NCBI GenBank assembly: GCA_041394185.1
Contig: JAWKIQ010000001.1
Coordinates: 1,178,001 to 1,242,000, forward strand
Length of the DNA: 64,000 bases
Reading direction: 5' to 3'
From: Acidimicrobiales bacterium
GTDB taxonomy: Bacteria > Actinomycetota > Acidimicrobiia > Acidimicrobiales > Poriferisodalaceae
Part shown: in pieces, positions 26,707 through 34,953 of the stretch
Layout: every line of letters starts with the position of its first letter
Position numbering within the stretch: the stretch's first letter is position 1
Translations under genes and position numbers: made by a program
The notes under the pieces: model-generated
Told to the model about the DNA's origin: nothing
Seen by the model: only the letters and a program-made list of their open reading frames with translations
The model's database searches: none

Positions 26707-26724
26707 GCCCGACCCGGGCTCAGC
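26702..26724. terminator. Perfect hairpin covering two convergent stop codons
   Basis: GCTGAGCCCG (26702-26711) pairs exactly with CGGGCTCAGC (26715-26724) around ACC. The left arm contains the TGA of the lipoprotein gene (26704-26706) and the right arm contains the TGA of the Nudix gene (26720-26722 on the minus strand). There is no U-tract. It probably ends transcription in both directions or protects both 3' ends. Confidence 0.5.
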
Positions 26725-27127
26725 TCAGCTGATCGAGAACCCCGTGCTCGGCCATGAACTCGAACATGCCTGCCACCAGGGGCAGGTTTGTGAGGTCGGC
26801 CGCGCTGAACCAGCCTGCGTCGGCCGCATCGTCGCCGGGCACGGGTTCGATCGTTCCCACGACCTCGACGTCGAAGTCGAGGATCACGAAGTGATAGCCG
26901 GGGCCGACGCGCTCGACCCAACCCCGCAATGGCCCACACCGCACCGCCAGCCCGGTCTCCTCGGCGAGTTCCCTGACTACGGCCTCGGCCATGGTCTCGC
27001 CCACCTCGACCTTGCCGCCAGGGAACGCCCAAAGCCCACGTCCGGGATCCTTGCCCCGCTGCACCAGCAGCACGCGGCCCCGGTGCACGGCAATGCCGCC
27101 CACGCCGAGGGTGGGTGACGGGTTCAT
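26720..27127 (-). CDS. Nudix hydrolase
   Basis: A 135-residue enzyme with the complete Nudix box GGKVEVGETMAEAVVRELAEETG (split: GGKVEVGE, then REL and EETG) at about residues 36-58. It cleaves nucleoside diphosphates linked to another group, as in MutT/ADP-ribose-type enzymes, but the exact substrate is not visible. The ATG overlaps the stop of the GNAT gene (ATGA), so the two are translated together. It ends in the shared convergent hairpin. Confidence 0.85.
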   Translation of the reverse strand: MNPSPTLGVGGIAVHRGRVLLVQRGKDPGRGLWAFPGGKVEVGETMAEAVVRELAEETGLAVRCGPLRGWVERVGPGYHFVILDFDVEVVGTIEPVPGDDAADAGWFSAADLTNLPLVAGMFEFMAEHGVLDQLS

Positions 27128-27591
27128 AACAGTGGTCGGTGCACCACGAGCAGCCGGGCCTTGAACCCGAAACTCTCGAAGAAGTTCTTGGTGGCCCGGT
27201 TCCCGGGCAGCGCGTGGGCGTCGATGCCTATGCACTGTCGTTGCCGACACCACTCGACGGCCAACTCGACCATGGCCTCGCCCAACCCGACCTCGCGGGC
27301 TTCGGGTTCGACAAAGATGTCGTCGATGACCCCCAACGCGTCGCCCGAGCGCAGGTGTTCAGCCCGCACAGCCAGGTAGCCCAGGACCACCTCGTCGATA
27401 CAGGCGACGAACACCTCGGCGTCGGGATCGGAGATCGCCTCGCGCAAGCTCAGCTCATAGGGCGCAGATCGGGTCTCGCGGACCGCCAATATCGACCCGC
27501 CGCGGGCGTCGCGCTGTTCGTCAAGGCCGTCGCGGGCCAGCGCCACTATCGAGTCGATGTCGGCGAGCGTCGCCACACGGGCGTCAGCCAT
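27124..27591 (-). CDS. GNAT-family N-acetyltransferase
   Basis: A 155-residue acyl-CoA-dependent acetyltransferase. The beta4-alpha3 core reads IDDIFVEPEAREVGLGEAMVELAVEWC, with a variant (EVGLGEAM) of the pyrophosphate-binding R/QxxGxG/A loop, and the typical ending NRATKNFFESFGF. The substrate is unknown. Its start overlaps the upstream hypothetical gene by 8 bases and its end overlaps the Nudix gene by 4, so the three form one translation unit. Confidence 0.85.
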   Translation of the reverse strand: MADARVATLADIDSIVALARDGLDEQRDARGGSILAVRETRSAPYELSLREAISDPDAEVFVACIDEVVLGYLAVRAEHLRSGDALGVIDDIFVEPEAREVGLGEAMVELAVEWCRQRQCIGIDAHALPGNRATKNFFESFGFKARLLVVHRPLL

Positions 27592-28039
27592 CTCGGCCGT
27601 CGAGCTGATCGAGCTTGCCCAGTACCGTTCGACGGCCCTTGTGGGAGGCTTCGTAGCTCCTCACCGCTGCCCTCTCGGTGTCGGACAGGTCGACCAGGCG
27701 GCCGATGATGTCGACCGCTGTCATGGCGTCGTAACCGCCGAAGGGCTCGCCCGACTGGGTGTCGACTACGTCGTCGGCGGGGGCAGGTGACTCGGCAGGC
27801 TGTGCCGATTCGGCGCTGGTCTGCTCGCGCAGGCCCGCCAACATGTCTTCGAGCTTCTTGCGGCCTGCCGTGACCGCCATCTCGCCGATCAGGCGGGCGG
27901 CCGGAGCCTGATTGCCCAGCCTCTGCCTGCCCTTGTCGGCCAGGTCGGGAAGGCGGTCACACATCTCGAGGGCCAGGCCCACCGGGGCGTAGAGAAACAC
28001 ATCGAGCAGTTGCTCGGCCGAATTGCGCTCTGTCGTCAC
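27584..28039 (-). CDS. Conserved actinobacterial-type hypothetical protein (151 residues)
   Basis: Not recognised as a named family. It has an N-terminal amphipathic helical region (AEQLLDVFLYAPVGLALEMCDRLPDLADKGRQRL), a helical middle with KKLEDMLAGL, an acidic Ala/Pro-rich linker, and a C-terminal helical motif YDAMTAVDIIGRLVDLSDTERAAVRSYEASHKGRRTVLGKLDQL. The C-terminal helix pair looks like a small nucleic-acid- or protein-binding module. It heads the overlapping set with GNAT and Nudix genes, 63 bases after the ThyX-like gene. Confidence 0.7.
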   Translation of the reverse strand: MTTERNSAEQLLDVFLYAPVGLALEMCDRLPDLADKGRQRLGNQAPAARLIGEMAVTAGRKKLEDMLAGLREQTSAESAQPAESPAPADDVVDTQSGEPFGGYDAMTAVDIIGRLVDLSDTERAAVRSYEASHKGRRTVLGKLDQLDGRDG

Positions 28040-28063
28040 CCCTAAAGGATGGCCGTCCGGCGT

Positions 28064-28078
28064 CTGGTTACCAACCAG
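28064..28078 (-). other. Small dyad downstream of the ThyX-like gene
   Basis: CTGGTT-ACC-AACCAG is a 6-base perfect stem 25 bases after the ThyX stop codon and 25 bases before the next start. It could be a weak attenuator or mRNA stability element. Confidence 0.3.
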
Positions 28079-28102
28079 GGGCTGGTTGCAGGTTCGCTGC
28101 AG

Positions 28103-29710
28103 TTACGAGCTGCGGCGGGCTTCGGTGCGTGCCTCGGCGTCCGAGCGGCCCTGGTCGCCGGCCGACATGTCCATGAACTTGAACAGCGAAGCCATGGCCC
28201 TGTGGCCCGCCACATCGGAGATCTGGCGGTACATCTCTTGGGCGACACGCCTGTAGGCAGGATGCCCCTGGGGTGCCGAGCGAAGCTCCAGCATGTGCAT
28301 GGCTTCCCGCACGTTCAGCTGCATGACATAACGCACCCTGAACGCCATCGACACCGCGTAAGGCGCCTGGCGCGGATACTCGGCCATCAGGTCTTCGTAC
28401 AGTGCTGCCGAGCGGTCCATGACCCGGTCGAACAGGTCGTCTGCTCCGGCGGCCTCTACCGCTGCAGGCCGAACATATCCGTGCAGGGGCGAGAGATCTT
28501 GCCACTCGACGGTCAGCATCCGGTGGCGTTGCAGATCGCGGAACGCGCCGTAGTCGCTGAGCACGTCAAAGCGATAGAAGGTGCGCTCGAGGGCCCGGCC
28601 GGGCTTGTGGCGGCGGTTGCCACGTTCGCCCGCATAGGCGCGCACCACGTTCATTCGTTCATCGGCCGTCATCTGCTCGACGCGGGCCATGAGGGTGGCC
28701 TCTGGCAGATGCGTGTCGGGGTAAAGCATGGCGGCGATGACCTTGTTCTCGCCGTCGGGATCCCAGTCGACCAGGTGCACGCCGGGGCTGCCGTCGACCA
28801 TGTCGTGACCCGACTGGTCGATCAGCTCGGCGGCGATGTCTTCCATCGCCGATCGGGTGTTTGCCATGTAGGCCGACCAGGCACCGCCGCGGTCGGCGAC
28901 GTCGACACGCCGCAGGAACGAAGGAATCACCTTGCGCAGCTCGGTCAGCATCATGTCTGCGTACTGGCGGGCCTCGGGCAATGGATGGGCCCTCATCCGC
29001 AGCAGAAGGGCCTCGTAGCCCTGACCGGTGCCATAGATGCCCACGTTCGATATCGAGGCCGCGGGAAGCATCCCCCGCACCGCGTCGAAGCTCATGGCCC
29101 TGATGGTTTGGCGATGCACGAAGTCGCTCTCGCCATCGGACTTGGGCCGCGACGCCTTGAAATGGTCTTGCAGCAGCGGCAGGGCGTGGGCATAAGACTC
29201 GAACATGCGGTCCATGTCGCCGACGTACCTGGTGCCCATCGACGACGCCAACAGATCGGGGTCGCGGAAGTAGCGATAGCGGCCCTCGATACGAGTGTCG
29301 TATGCCAGATAGCGCGTCGATTGTTCGAGGTACGACATCAGCCGACCCCATTCGAGCACCTTCGTCAGCAGGTTCGAGGCCTGTTCGCACGCCAGGTGAA
29401 CTCCACCCAGCTGGGCGACCGAGTCGTCGCCGTATTCGAAGAACACCTTCTGATACAGCTCGTCGGCACGCTCGAGGCCCACGGTGGCGTCGATGGTCGA
29501 GTCGCCGGTGACGTCCAGATCGAGCACGAACTCGTCCAGGAACAGGCGCCTCAGGCTCTTGTGGGTTCGCGAATACCTGGCGAACAAGGCGCCCTTGACC
29601 ACCTCGGGCAGGTTCACGAGGGCGAAAACCGGCTGGTCGAGGTTGGTGAAGTAACGCCTCAGAATGTCCTGTTCTTCGACCGTGAAGGTCTCGGTTGCGT
29701 ACCCGTGCAC
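28103..29710 (-). CDS. Double-length ThyX-like flavin-dependent thymidylate synthase homologue
   Basis: A 535-residue protein, about twice the length of ThyX (220-250). Both halves resemble ThyX. The N-half keeps the EQSTRY element after WGRLMSYL but has EWGR where the RHR dipeptide-plus signature should be. The C-half keeps LQRHRMLTVEW and the ThyX tail NVREAMHMLELRSAPQGHPAYRRVAQEM but lacks EQSxRY. Each half therefore carries one part of the RHRx7S signature. It may be an internally duplicated enzyme with a composite active site or a relative with another role. It follows the DAG-kinase-like gene on the same strand by 53 bases. Confidence 0.8.
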   Translation of the reverse strand: MHGYATETFTVEEQDILRRYFTNLDQPVFALVNLPEVVKGALFARYSRTHKSLRRLFLDEFVLDLDVTGDSTIDATVGLERADELYQKVFFEYGDDSVAQLGGVHLACEQASNLLTKVLEWGRLMSYLEQSTRYLAYDTRIEGRYRYFRDPDLLASSMGTRYVGDMDRMFESYAHALPLLQDHFKASRPKSDGESDFVHRQTIRAMSFDAVRGMLPAASISNVGIYGTGQGYEALLLRMRAHPLPEARQYADMMLTELRKVIPSFLRRVDVADRGGAWSAYMANTRSAMEDIAAELIDQSGHDMVDGSPGVHLVDWDPDGENKVIAAMLYPDTHLPEATLMARVEQMTADERMNVVRAYAGERGNRRHKPGRALERTFYRFDVLSDYGAFRDLQRHRMLTVEWQDLSPLHGYVRPAAVEAAGADDLFDRVMDRSAALYEDLMAEYPRQAPYAVSMAFRVRYVMQLNVREAMHMLELRSAPQGHPAYRRVAQEMYRQISDVAGHRAMASLFKFMDMSAGDQGRSDAEARTEARRSS

Positions 29711-29763
29711 GGACAGTGATGGTACGAGAGAAACAGACGATGGTCGTGGACCCGCCTAGGCGG

Positions 29764-30378
29764 TCAGACCACCACTGTGAGCGCGTCGGGGAGAACGGTG
29801 AGACCCACCCTGCGGGTGCGGGCTACACGTTCGCCGTCGAGATACAGGTCGGCGGCGCGGTCGAGCTCGATCTCGATGTTCTTGACCCGGCGCACCGATA
29901 TTGCGGGGTGGGGCACGTGGCGTCCTGTCGGCAGGCGGCGCCACGCTCTCCACCGCTGTACGACGTCCATGCTGACGTCGTACACGTCGACCCGCCCGTC
30001 GTTGGGGTGGGTTCGCGTGCCCACGTCCCAGTTGCCCAGGAACTCGGCGTTCATGGCCCCGACGACGCGCCCGTACCACCACGAGCGCCGCAACACCAGG
30101 TGGGCCACGAACCAGGTGACCGAACCGTCGAAATCGACCCGCACCACGTCTATGGGAGCTACCAGGGCTTGGGTGTGCAACCGGTCGAGGCCACCTCCGG
30201 GCGATCCGCAGGTACGCCACAGGTCTCCCCCGGTGAGGCCGACCTGGCCTGGCATGTCGCCGCCGTGCGACAGTGCGCTCACCACCAGTTCGCGTAGCTC
30301 GGCGTCGGTCGCGCACACCGGGGACCCCTCGGCCAGCACCCCCTGGTGACCCCAGGCCGCCCCCTTCTCGATGGTCAT
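29764..30378 (-). CDS. Stand-alone diacylglycerol-kinase C-terminal-like domain
   Basis: A 204-residue protein. The last part (PHPAISVRRVKNIEIELDRA...DLYLDGERVARTRRVGLTVLPDALTVVV) matches the beta-sandwich C-domain of YegS/DAG-kinase-like lipid kinases, and WDVGTRTHPNDGRVDVYDV matches the middle of that domain. The N-terminal catalytic half with the GGDGT loop is missing; only a degenerate GLTGGDLWRTCGSP remains. Kinase activity is therefore doubtful; lipid or protein binding is possible. ATG at 30378, 16 bases after the helY stop, so it is in the same transcript. Confidence 0.65.
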   Translation of the reverse strand: MTIEKGAAWGHQGVLAEGSPVCATDAELRELVVSALSHGGDMPGQVGLTGGDLWRTCGSPGGGLDRLHTQALVAPIDVVRVDFDGSVTWFVAHLVLRRSWWYGRVVGAMNAEFLGNWDVGTRTHPNDGRVDVYDVSMDVVQRWRAWRRLPTGRHVPHPAISVRRVKNIEIELDRAADLYLDGERVARTRRVGLTVLPDALTVVV

Positions 30379-30394
30379 CGAGGGTTTCGCCGGT

Positions 30395-32998
30395 TCACAG
30401 GGCTTCGCCTTCGCTGAGGCGGGTCGCGGCAGACACCAGCCCGCGGTCGATGTCGTCGATGGCCTTGCGCGCCGCTTCGGCGGTCTCTGGCAGCGGAGCG
30501 ATGGCTGCGATCTGGCGCAACAGGTCGACCAGCTGGCGGATCTGACGAACAAAGTCGCCGCCAGACAGCTCCTCTTCGGCCAACAGTTCGCCGACGTCGA
30601 TGCCGAGGGCCCAGGCGTGGGCCGCGGCCAAGAACCCGGCGTCGGGGTCTGGGGTCTCGGTGATGCCGTTTCGGTGCTCGGCGGCCGCCAACGACCTGGA
30701 GATGCCCCTCAGTTCGCCGACCCGCCCCTTGGTGACATCGTCGGGAAACCATGGTGTGGGGCCCGGCCCACCACCCCGCCGCTCGAAGGTGATGGCCGAG
30801 GCGACGCCGGCCAGGCGGGCCGGGTCGAGCCCGTCGAAGACCCCTGCTGCGACCGCCTCTGTGATCCACAGGTCGTGCTCGTGAAACACCTTGCGAAGCA
30901 GCCTTCCCTTGGGCGTCAGCGACCAGCCATCGACACAATCGCGTTCGCGCAGCACCGCTACGACAGCCCTGAAGGCCTGCCCCAGGCCGTCGGCCGCGTT
31001 CTCGAGCCTGCGTTCTATGCGCTCACACGTGCGCACGGCACGGAGGTGGCGGTTGTGGTCTGCGGCCCATTCGTTCAGCTGCTGGTCGTCGAGACCACCC
31101 CGGTCTTGGGTCTGTTCGGGGGCTTCTGAGCTCTGAGCCTTCAAGATCTTCTCGGCGTTGCGAAGCTGGGCGGCCGCCTCTTTTTGGAACTCGCGTCGGG
31201 CCGGCTGGTATGGGGTGGGCAGGCTCACCCGTTCGACGACCTTTGCCGGCTGGTCGAAGTCGGGGCTGGCAACCATCATCGACTTGCCCCGCGTCGTCAC
31301 CACCCGGAGGCGGCTCCCGCCGTGCCGGCGCTGCGACACCCCCAGCACCAGCAGCAGATCGACACTGCCGTCGCGAGTTCGCTCGACAACGTCACCGGGG
31401 CGGCACCTCGAAAGCGACCGGTCGATCTCGTGAGGGTCTGCTTTGACGACCTCGGCCGCGCGCTGTGGGCGTCCGGTGGGCGACGGCGGCGGGCCGGTGC
31501 GACCCCACCGCTCGATCATCGCTGCCTCCAGCTCGGCCTGGCGATCCTTGGCCCGGCCCAGCTCGCCGGTCAGGCGAACAATGCTGCGGTCGCTTTGGAA
31601 CTGCGCGAACGAACGCTGTAGCAGGTCGACCGCGCCCTCTTCGGTTCGGGTCGCGACAAGGTTGGCTGCCATGTTGTAGGTGGGCCGAAAGACCGATCGC
31701 AGCGAGAACTCCTTGCTGCCTGCCAGCGCGGCGACCTGGTCGAACTCGACGTAGGGGCTCCACAGTGTGTACGCGTAGCCGATGTCGTCGATGCCCCGCC
31801 GGCCCGCCCTGCCCGTCAGCTGGGCATAGTCGGCCGGAGTCAACATCACGTGCCCCTCGCCACGGAACCGGCTGAGTTGCTCGATCACCACCGACCGGGC
31901 CGGCATGTTGATGCCAAGCGCCAGCGTCTCGGTCGCGAACACCACCTGCAGCAGGCCCAGCGAGAAACACTCCTCGACCGCTTCTTTGAACGGCGGCACC
32001 AGGCCCGCGTGGTGCGATGCGACCCCAGCCTGCAAACCGGCCAGGAAGTTCCGGTACCCGAGCGCCTTCAGGTCTTGATCGGTCAGTTCGCTGGTGTGGT
32101 GTGCGGCTATTGCGGCGACTCGGGCTTGTTCGGTCGCGTCGAGGAACTCGATGCCAGCGTGCAGGCACTGCTGCACGGCGTCGTCACAGCCCTGACGGCT
32201 GAAGATGAAGAAGATCGCGGGCAGACGATCTTGCTGATGCAGATGTTCGACCACCTCGTTGCGACGGGGCCTGGCCAAACGCCTGCGCCCCCTGGCGCGT
32301 GGCCCGCTGGCATGCTTGGCCAGATACCTGGCGGTGTGACGATCTGGGTCTGGCCCGCGCAGCACCCGCATGTCGACCAGCTTGTGCTCGGCGCGGTCGG
32401 CCACGAGAAAGCGTTGGTGCAACACCACAGGCCGCGTGGTCTCGACGATGCACTCACAGTCGCCGCGCACGGTGGCGATCCACTCGGCCAGTTCTTGCGC
32501 GTTCGAAACGGTCGCCGACAGTGCCACCAGCCTGGCCTGCTGGGGGGTTTGGATGATCACCTCTTCCCAGACGGGGCCGCGGTAGGTGTCCTGCAAATAG
32601 TGCACCTCGTCCAGCACCACCACGCCCAGGTCGCTCAGCGCCCCCGAACCGGCGTAGATCATGTTGCGCAGCACTTCGGTGGTCATCACGATGATGTCGG
32701 CGTCGGGCCTGATCACGTTGTCGCCGGTCAGCAGGCCCACACGTTCAGAGCCGAGCCAGCCGCACAGGTCGTTGAACTTCTGGTTCGAGAGTGCCTTGAT
32801 CGGTGTGGTGTAGAACACGCGCTGACCGGCCTCGAGCGCAACCGAAATGGCGTACTCGGCCACCAGGGTCTTGCCAGAGCTGGTCGGGGCTGCGACCAGC
32901 ACCGAACGCTCATCGTCGATGGCGTCGAAGGCGGCCAGCTGGAAGTCGTCGGGCGTGAAACCGAGCCGGCCGAGGAACGCCTCGCGCACCTTGGTCAC
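30395..32998 (-). CDS. helY: Ski2-like DEAD/DEAH-box RNA helicase HelY
   Basis: An 867-residue helicase with a Q-like motif near residue 19, Walker A APTSSGKT (37-44), DEVH box (130-133), LSATVSN (motif III) and the ARSVVIEQLSRFRGEGH...GRAGRRGIDDIG motif V/VI region, followed by the Ski2-type C-terminal helical domain. The style fits HelY of Mycobacterium, which also lies beside tatC. It starts at GTG overlapping the tatC stop (GTGA). Role in RNA turnover is inferred from the Ski2/Mtr4 family. Confidence 0.9.
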   Translation of the reverse strand: MTKVREAFLGRLGFTPDDFQLAAFDAIDDERSVLVAAPTSSGKTLVAEYAISVALEAGQRVFYTTPIKALSNQKFNDLCGWLGSERVGLLTGDNVIRPDADIIVMTTEVLRNMIYAGSGALSDLGVVVLDEVHYLQDTYRGPVWEEVIIQTPQQARLVALSATVSNAQELAEWIATVRGDCECIVETTRPVVLHQRFLVADRAEHKLVDMRVLRGPDPDRHTARYLAKHASGPRARGRRRLARPRRNEVVEHLHQQDRLPAIFFIFSRQGCDDAVQQCLHAGIEFLDATEQARVAAIAAHHTSELTDQDLKALGYRNFLAGLQAGVASHHAGLVPPFKEAVEECFSLGLLQVVFATETLALGINMPARSVVIEQLSRFRGEGHVMLTPADYAQLTGRAGRRGIDDIGYAYTLWSPYVEFDQVAALAGSKEFSLRSVFRPTYNMAANLVATRTEEGAVDLLQRSFAQFQSDRSIVRLTGELGRAKDRQAELEAAMIERWGRTGPPPSPTGRPQRAAEVVKADPHEIDRSLSRCRPGDVVERTRDGSVDLLLVLGVSQRRHGGSRLRVVTTRGKSMMVASPDFDQPAKVVERVSLPTPYQPARREFQKEAAAQLRNAEKILKAQSSEAPEQTQDRGGLDDQQLNEWAADHNRHLRAVRTCERIERRLENAADGLGQAFRAVVAVLRERDCVDGWSLTPKGRLLRKVFHEHDLWITEAVAAGVFDGLDPARLAGVASAITFERRGGGPGPTPWFPDDVTKGRVGELRGISRSLAAAEHRNGITETPDPDAGFLAAAHAWALGIDVGELLAEEELSGGDFVRQIRQLVDLLRQIAAIAPLPETAEAARKAIDDIDRGLVSAATRLSEGEAL

Positions 32999-33822
32999 GT
33001 GTTCTTGCGCCCGCCGAGCCAGCGCGGCAACCGGTCGCGCAGCGCCGGCGGCGGGTCTTCGCGGCGGTTGCGCGTCAGGAACCAGCCGACCACGATGCTG
33101 GCCTCATAGAAGATGTACAGCGGAACCGACAGTGCGCTGAGGGTCCACGGGTCGCCCGTGGGGGTTATTACCGCCGCCAACACCACGATGGCGACTATCG
33201 CGTGGCGCCGGAATCGGGCCAGCGTTCGGGGCTGCACCACACCGGCGAGCTGCATGAAGATCATCAGGATCGGAAACTCGAACCCGACGCCGAAGCTGAG
33301 CATCAGGAAGGTGATGATGTCGAAGTATTCGGCCGGCCCGAACAGCGGATCGATGTTGTCGCCGCCGACGTCCACGAAGAACTGGAGTGCTCGGGGGAAC
33401 GTCCAGTAGCCCAGAGCAACGCCCGATGCGAACAGGATCAATGCCGCGGTCACGAAGGGTATGGCCCAGCGTTTTTCGTTGGGTTTCAGGGCGGGTGTGA
33501 CGAAGCGCCACAGTTGCCACAACACCACGGGCATCGCCAGGGCCAGACCGCCAAAGAAGCCCACCTTCAGTCGCACCCGCAAACCCTCGACCGGATCGCG
33601 GATGAACAGGCTGCAGTCGGCGTCGGGTCTGATGTCGGCCAACACATCGCAGTAGGGCTCGATGAAGAAGTTCGAGATCGGGTCCCACATGGCGATCACC
33701 ACGGCGGCACCAACCGCAATGGCCAGCAACGATCGAATCAGGCGGGTCCGCAGTTCGGCCAGATGTTCCCAGAAGGTCATCTCGCCGGCCTTGCGCTGGG
33801 CGGGCGATCGGGCTGCCGTCAT
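32995..33822 (-). CDS. tatC: Twin-arginine translocase subunit TatC
   Basis: The six-helix core of the Tat pathway that recognises twin-arginine signal peptides and exports folded proteins. The 275-residue protein begins with a cytoplasmic basic stretch and the family signature FWEHLAELRTRLIRSLLA, and shows PxxF-like and FGxxFExP-type segments (LSFGVGFEFPILMIFM). It overlaps the tatA/B stop by 4 bases (ATGA) and helY by 4 (GTGA). Confidence 0.95.
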   Translation of the reverse strand: MTAARSPAQRKAGEMTFWEHLAELRTRLIRSLLAIAVGAAVVIAMWDPISNFFIEPYCDVLADIRPDADCSLFIRDPVEGLRVRLKVGFFGGLALAMPVVLWQLWRFVTPALKPNEKRWAIPFVTAALILFASGVALGYWTFPRALQFFVDVGGDNIDPLFGPAEYFDIITFLMLSFGVGFEFPILMIFMQLAGVVQPRTLARFRRHAIVAIVVLAAVITPTGDPWTLSALSVPLYIFYEASIVVGWFLTRNRREDPPPALRDRLPRWLGGRKNT

Positions 33823-34148
33823 GCGTCCTCGGGAGCGTCTAGATCCTCGTCGGCAGGGCGGTAGCTCTGGTTCGACTTGGGCAGCGTGCCATCGAAGTCG
33901 TCCTGGTCGTCGCTACCGCCCGTGCTCTTCACCTCTGCACGGCCCGAAACGGTGTCGGCGGTGCTGGTGAACATGCCGGTGGTCTCGCTGACGACCGAGT
34001 TGATCTCGTTTTGGACCGACGACGAGATCTTCTTGAACTCTCTGTAGGCCGACCCCAGCCGCCGCATCGCATCGGGGAGCTGGTTTGGGCCCAGCACGAT
34101 GAGCGCCACCAACAAGACGACGATGATCTCTGTGCTGGAAACGCTCAT
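33819..34148 (-). CDS. Twin-arginine translocase subunit TatA/TatB family
   Basis: A 109-residue protein starting MSVSSTEIIVVLLVALIVLGPNQLPDAMRRLG: one short transmembrane helix, the hinge LGPNQLP, an amphipathic helix, and a long acidic tail. The Glu near the start of the helix and the PNQLP hinge are closer to TatB, but actinobacterial TatA proteins can look alike, so the subunit is left open. The ATG at 34148 gives the canonical N-terminus. It is translationally coupled to tatC. Confidence 0.88.
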   Translation of the reverse strand: MSVSSTEIIVVLLVALIVLGPNQLPDAMRRLGSAYREFKKISSSVQNEINSVVSETTGMFTSTADTVSGRAEVKSTGGSDDQDDFDGTLPKSNQSYRPADEDLDAPEDA

Positions 34149-34152
34149 CGGA

Positions 34153-34431
34153 TCAAAGGGTACGTGCCCGACGCCACCAGCTGCGCGCGATGCGCACCGA
34201 AGCCTGGGAAGCCTTGACCGGGCCGCCGACCGCCTGGGCCGTTCGGCCGAGTCGCCCAATGGCCTGGTCGAACCCGGTGCGTTGCACGCCCAGCGCCGCC
34301 AGGGCGGCTGCGGCGTCGTCGAGGTCGGCCTGGGCACCGCGGGCCTCGTAGTCGCACAGCACTGCCGCACGGCCGATCAGCACGGCGCCGACGACCAGCA
34401 CGGCGGCTGCAACGATCCACAGGGGGCTCAC
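34153..34431 (-). CDS. Small membrane protein (92 residues) upstream of tatA/B
   Basis: One N-terminal transmembrane helix (LWIVAAAVLVVGAVLIGRAAVL), then a long helical, heptad-like stretch (GAQADLDDAAAALAALGVQ...DQAIGRLGRTAQAV) and a basic tail (RIARSWWRRARTL). The GTG at 34431 begins right at the helix; a GTG at 34458 adds nine residues. It lies 4 bases upstream of tatA/B, so it may serve the same export function, but no family is recognised. Confidence 0.65.
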   Translation of the reverse strand: MSPLWIVAAAVLVVGAVLIGRAAVLCDYEARGAQADLDDAAAALAALGVQRTGFDQAIGRLGRTAQAVGGPVKASQASVRIARSWWRRARTL

Positions 34432-34462
34432 GTACAGAACCCTACCCGTGGCGTACACCAGT

Positions 34463-34834
34463 TCAGGCGTGACGGGTTATGGCCGCCAGCGCGGCGCTCA
34501 GGGCGCCGTCGTCGTGCAACATCGCATGGAAGTCGAGCAGATCGTCGTGGGTGAACGGCTCGCCTACCGGCCTTTCGTTCAGCTCGGCTGGCAGTGTCCA
34601 CACGACCACCTTCACCCCCGACGCCGCCAGGAGATCGACAATGTGCTGCTCTGCTGGCTTCACGACGTTGGTAGCACAGGACGGACAAGAGAACGTGTAC
34701 GTCCCTGAGTTGTCATCAGCGCACACCCGAACGACAACGTCGTCGGTTGTGAGCTCCACGTCGCCGCATGTGGGGCAGCTGGCCCTGATCTTCGCCACTT
34801 CGACTCCGACTCTTCGGTACTTGCCCTGATCCAT
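34463..34834 (-). CDS. Zinc-ribbon hypothetical protein
   Basis: A 123-residue protein with a CPTCG...CPSC zinc ribbon in the first half (ASCPTCGDVELT, TFSCPSCATNVV) and a helical C-terminus with HDDLLDFHAML. The family occurs widely in actinobacteria without a known role. The ATG at 34834 (MDQGKYRRVGVEVAK) is preferred; an ATG at 34864 adds ten residues. The last residues (ITRHA) end 31 bases before the small membrane gene. Confidence 0.75.
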   Translation of the reverse strand: MDQGKYRRVGVEVAKIRASCPTCGDVELTTDDVVVRVCADDNSGTYTFSCPSCATNVVKPAEQHIVDLLAASGVKVVVWTLPAELNERPVGEPFTHDDLLDFHAMLHDDGALSAALAAITRHA

Positions 34835-34953
34835 CGGAAGCCGTGTCCCCACCGTTGAGGACATGACGAGCGTGATTGTGAATACCTCGCGCGGAACAAT
34901 TTCACGCTGCTGGCTCGTCGCGTTTGCCTTCAACACGCGCGAGAATTGCCGAT

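Noticed and set aside
26830..26860. GGGTTCGATC as a tRNA T-arm
   Set aside because: It is inside the Nudix gene, and no acceptor or anticodon stem can be formed around it.
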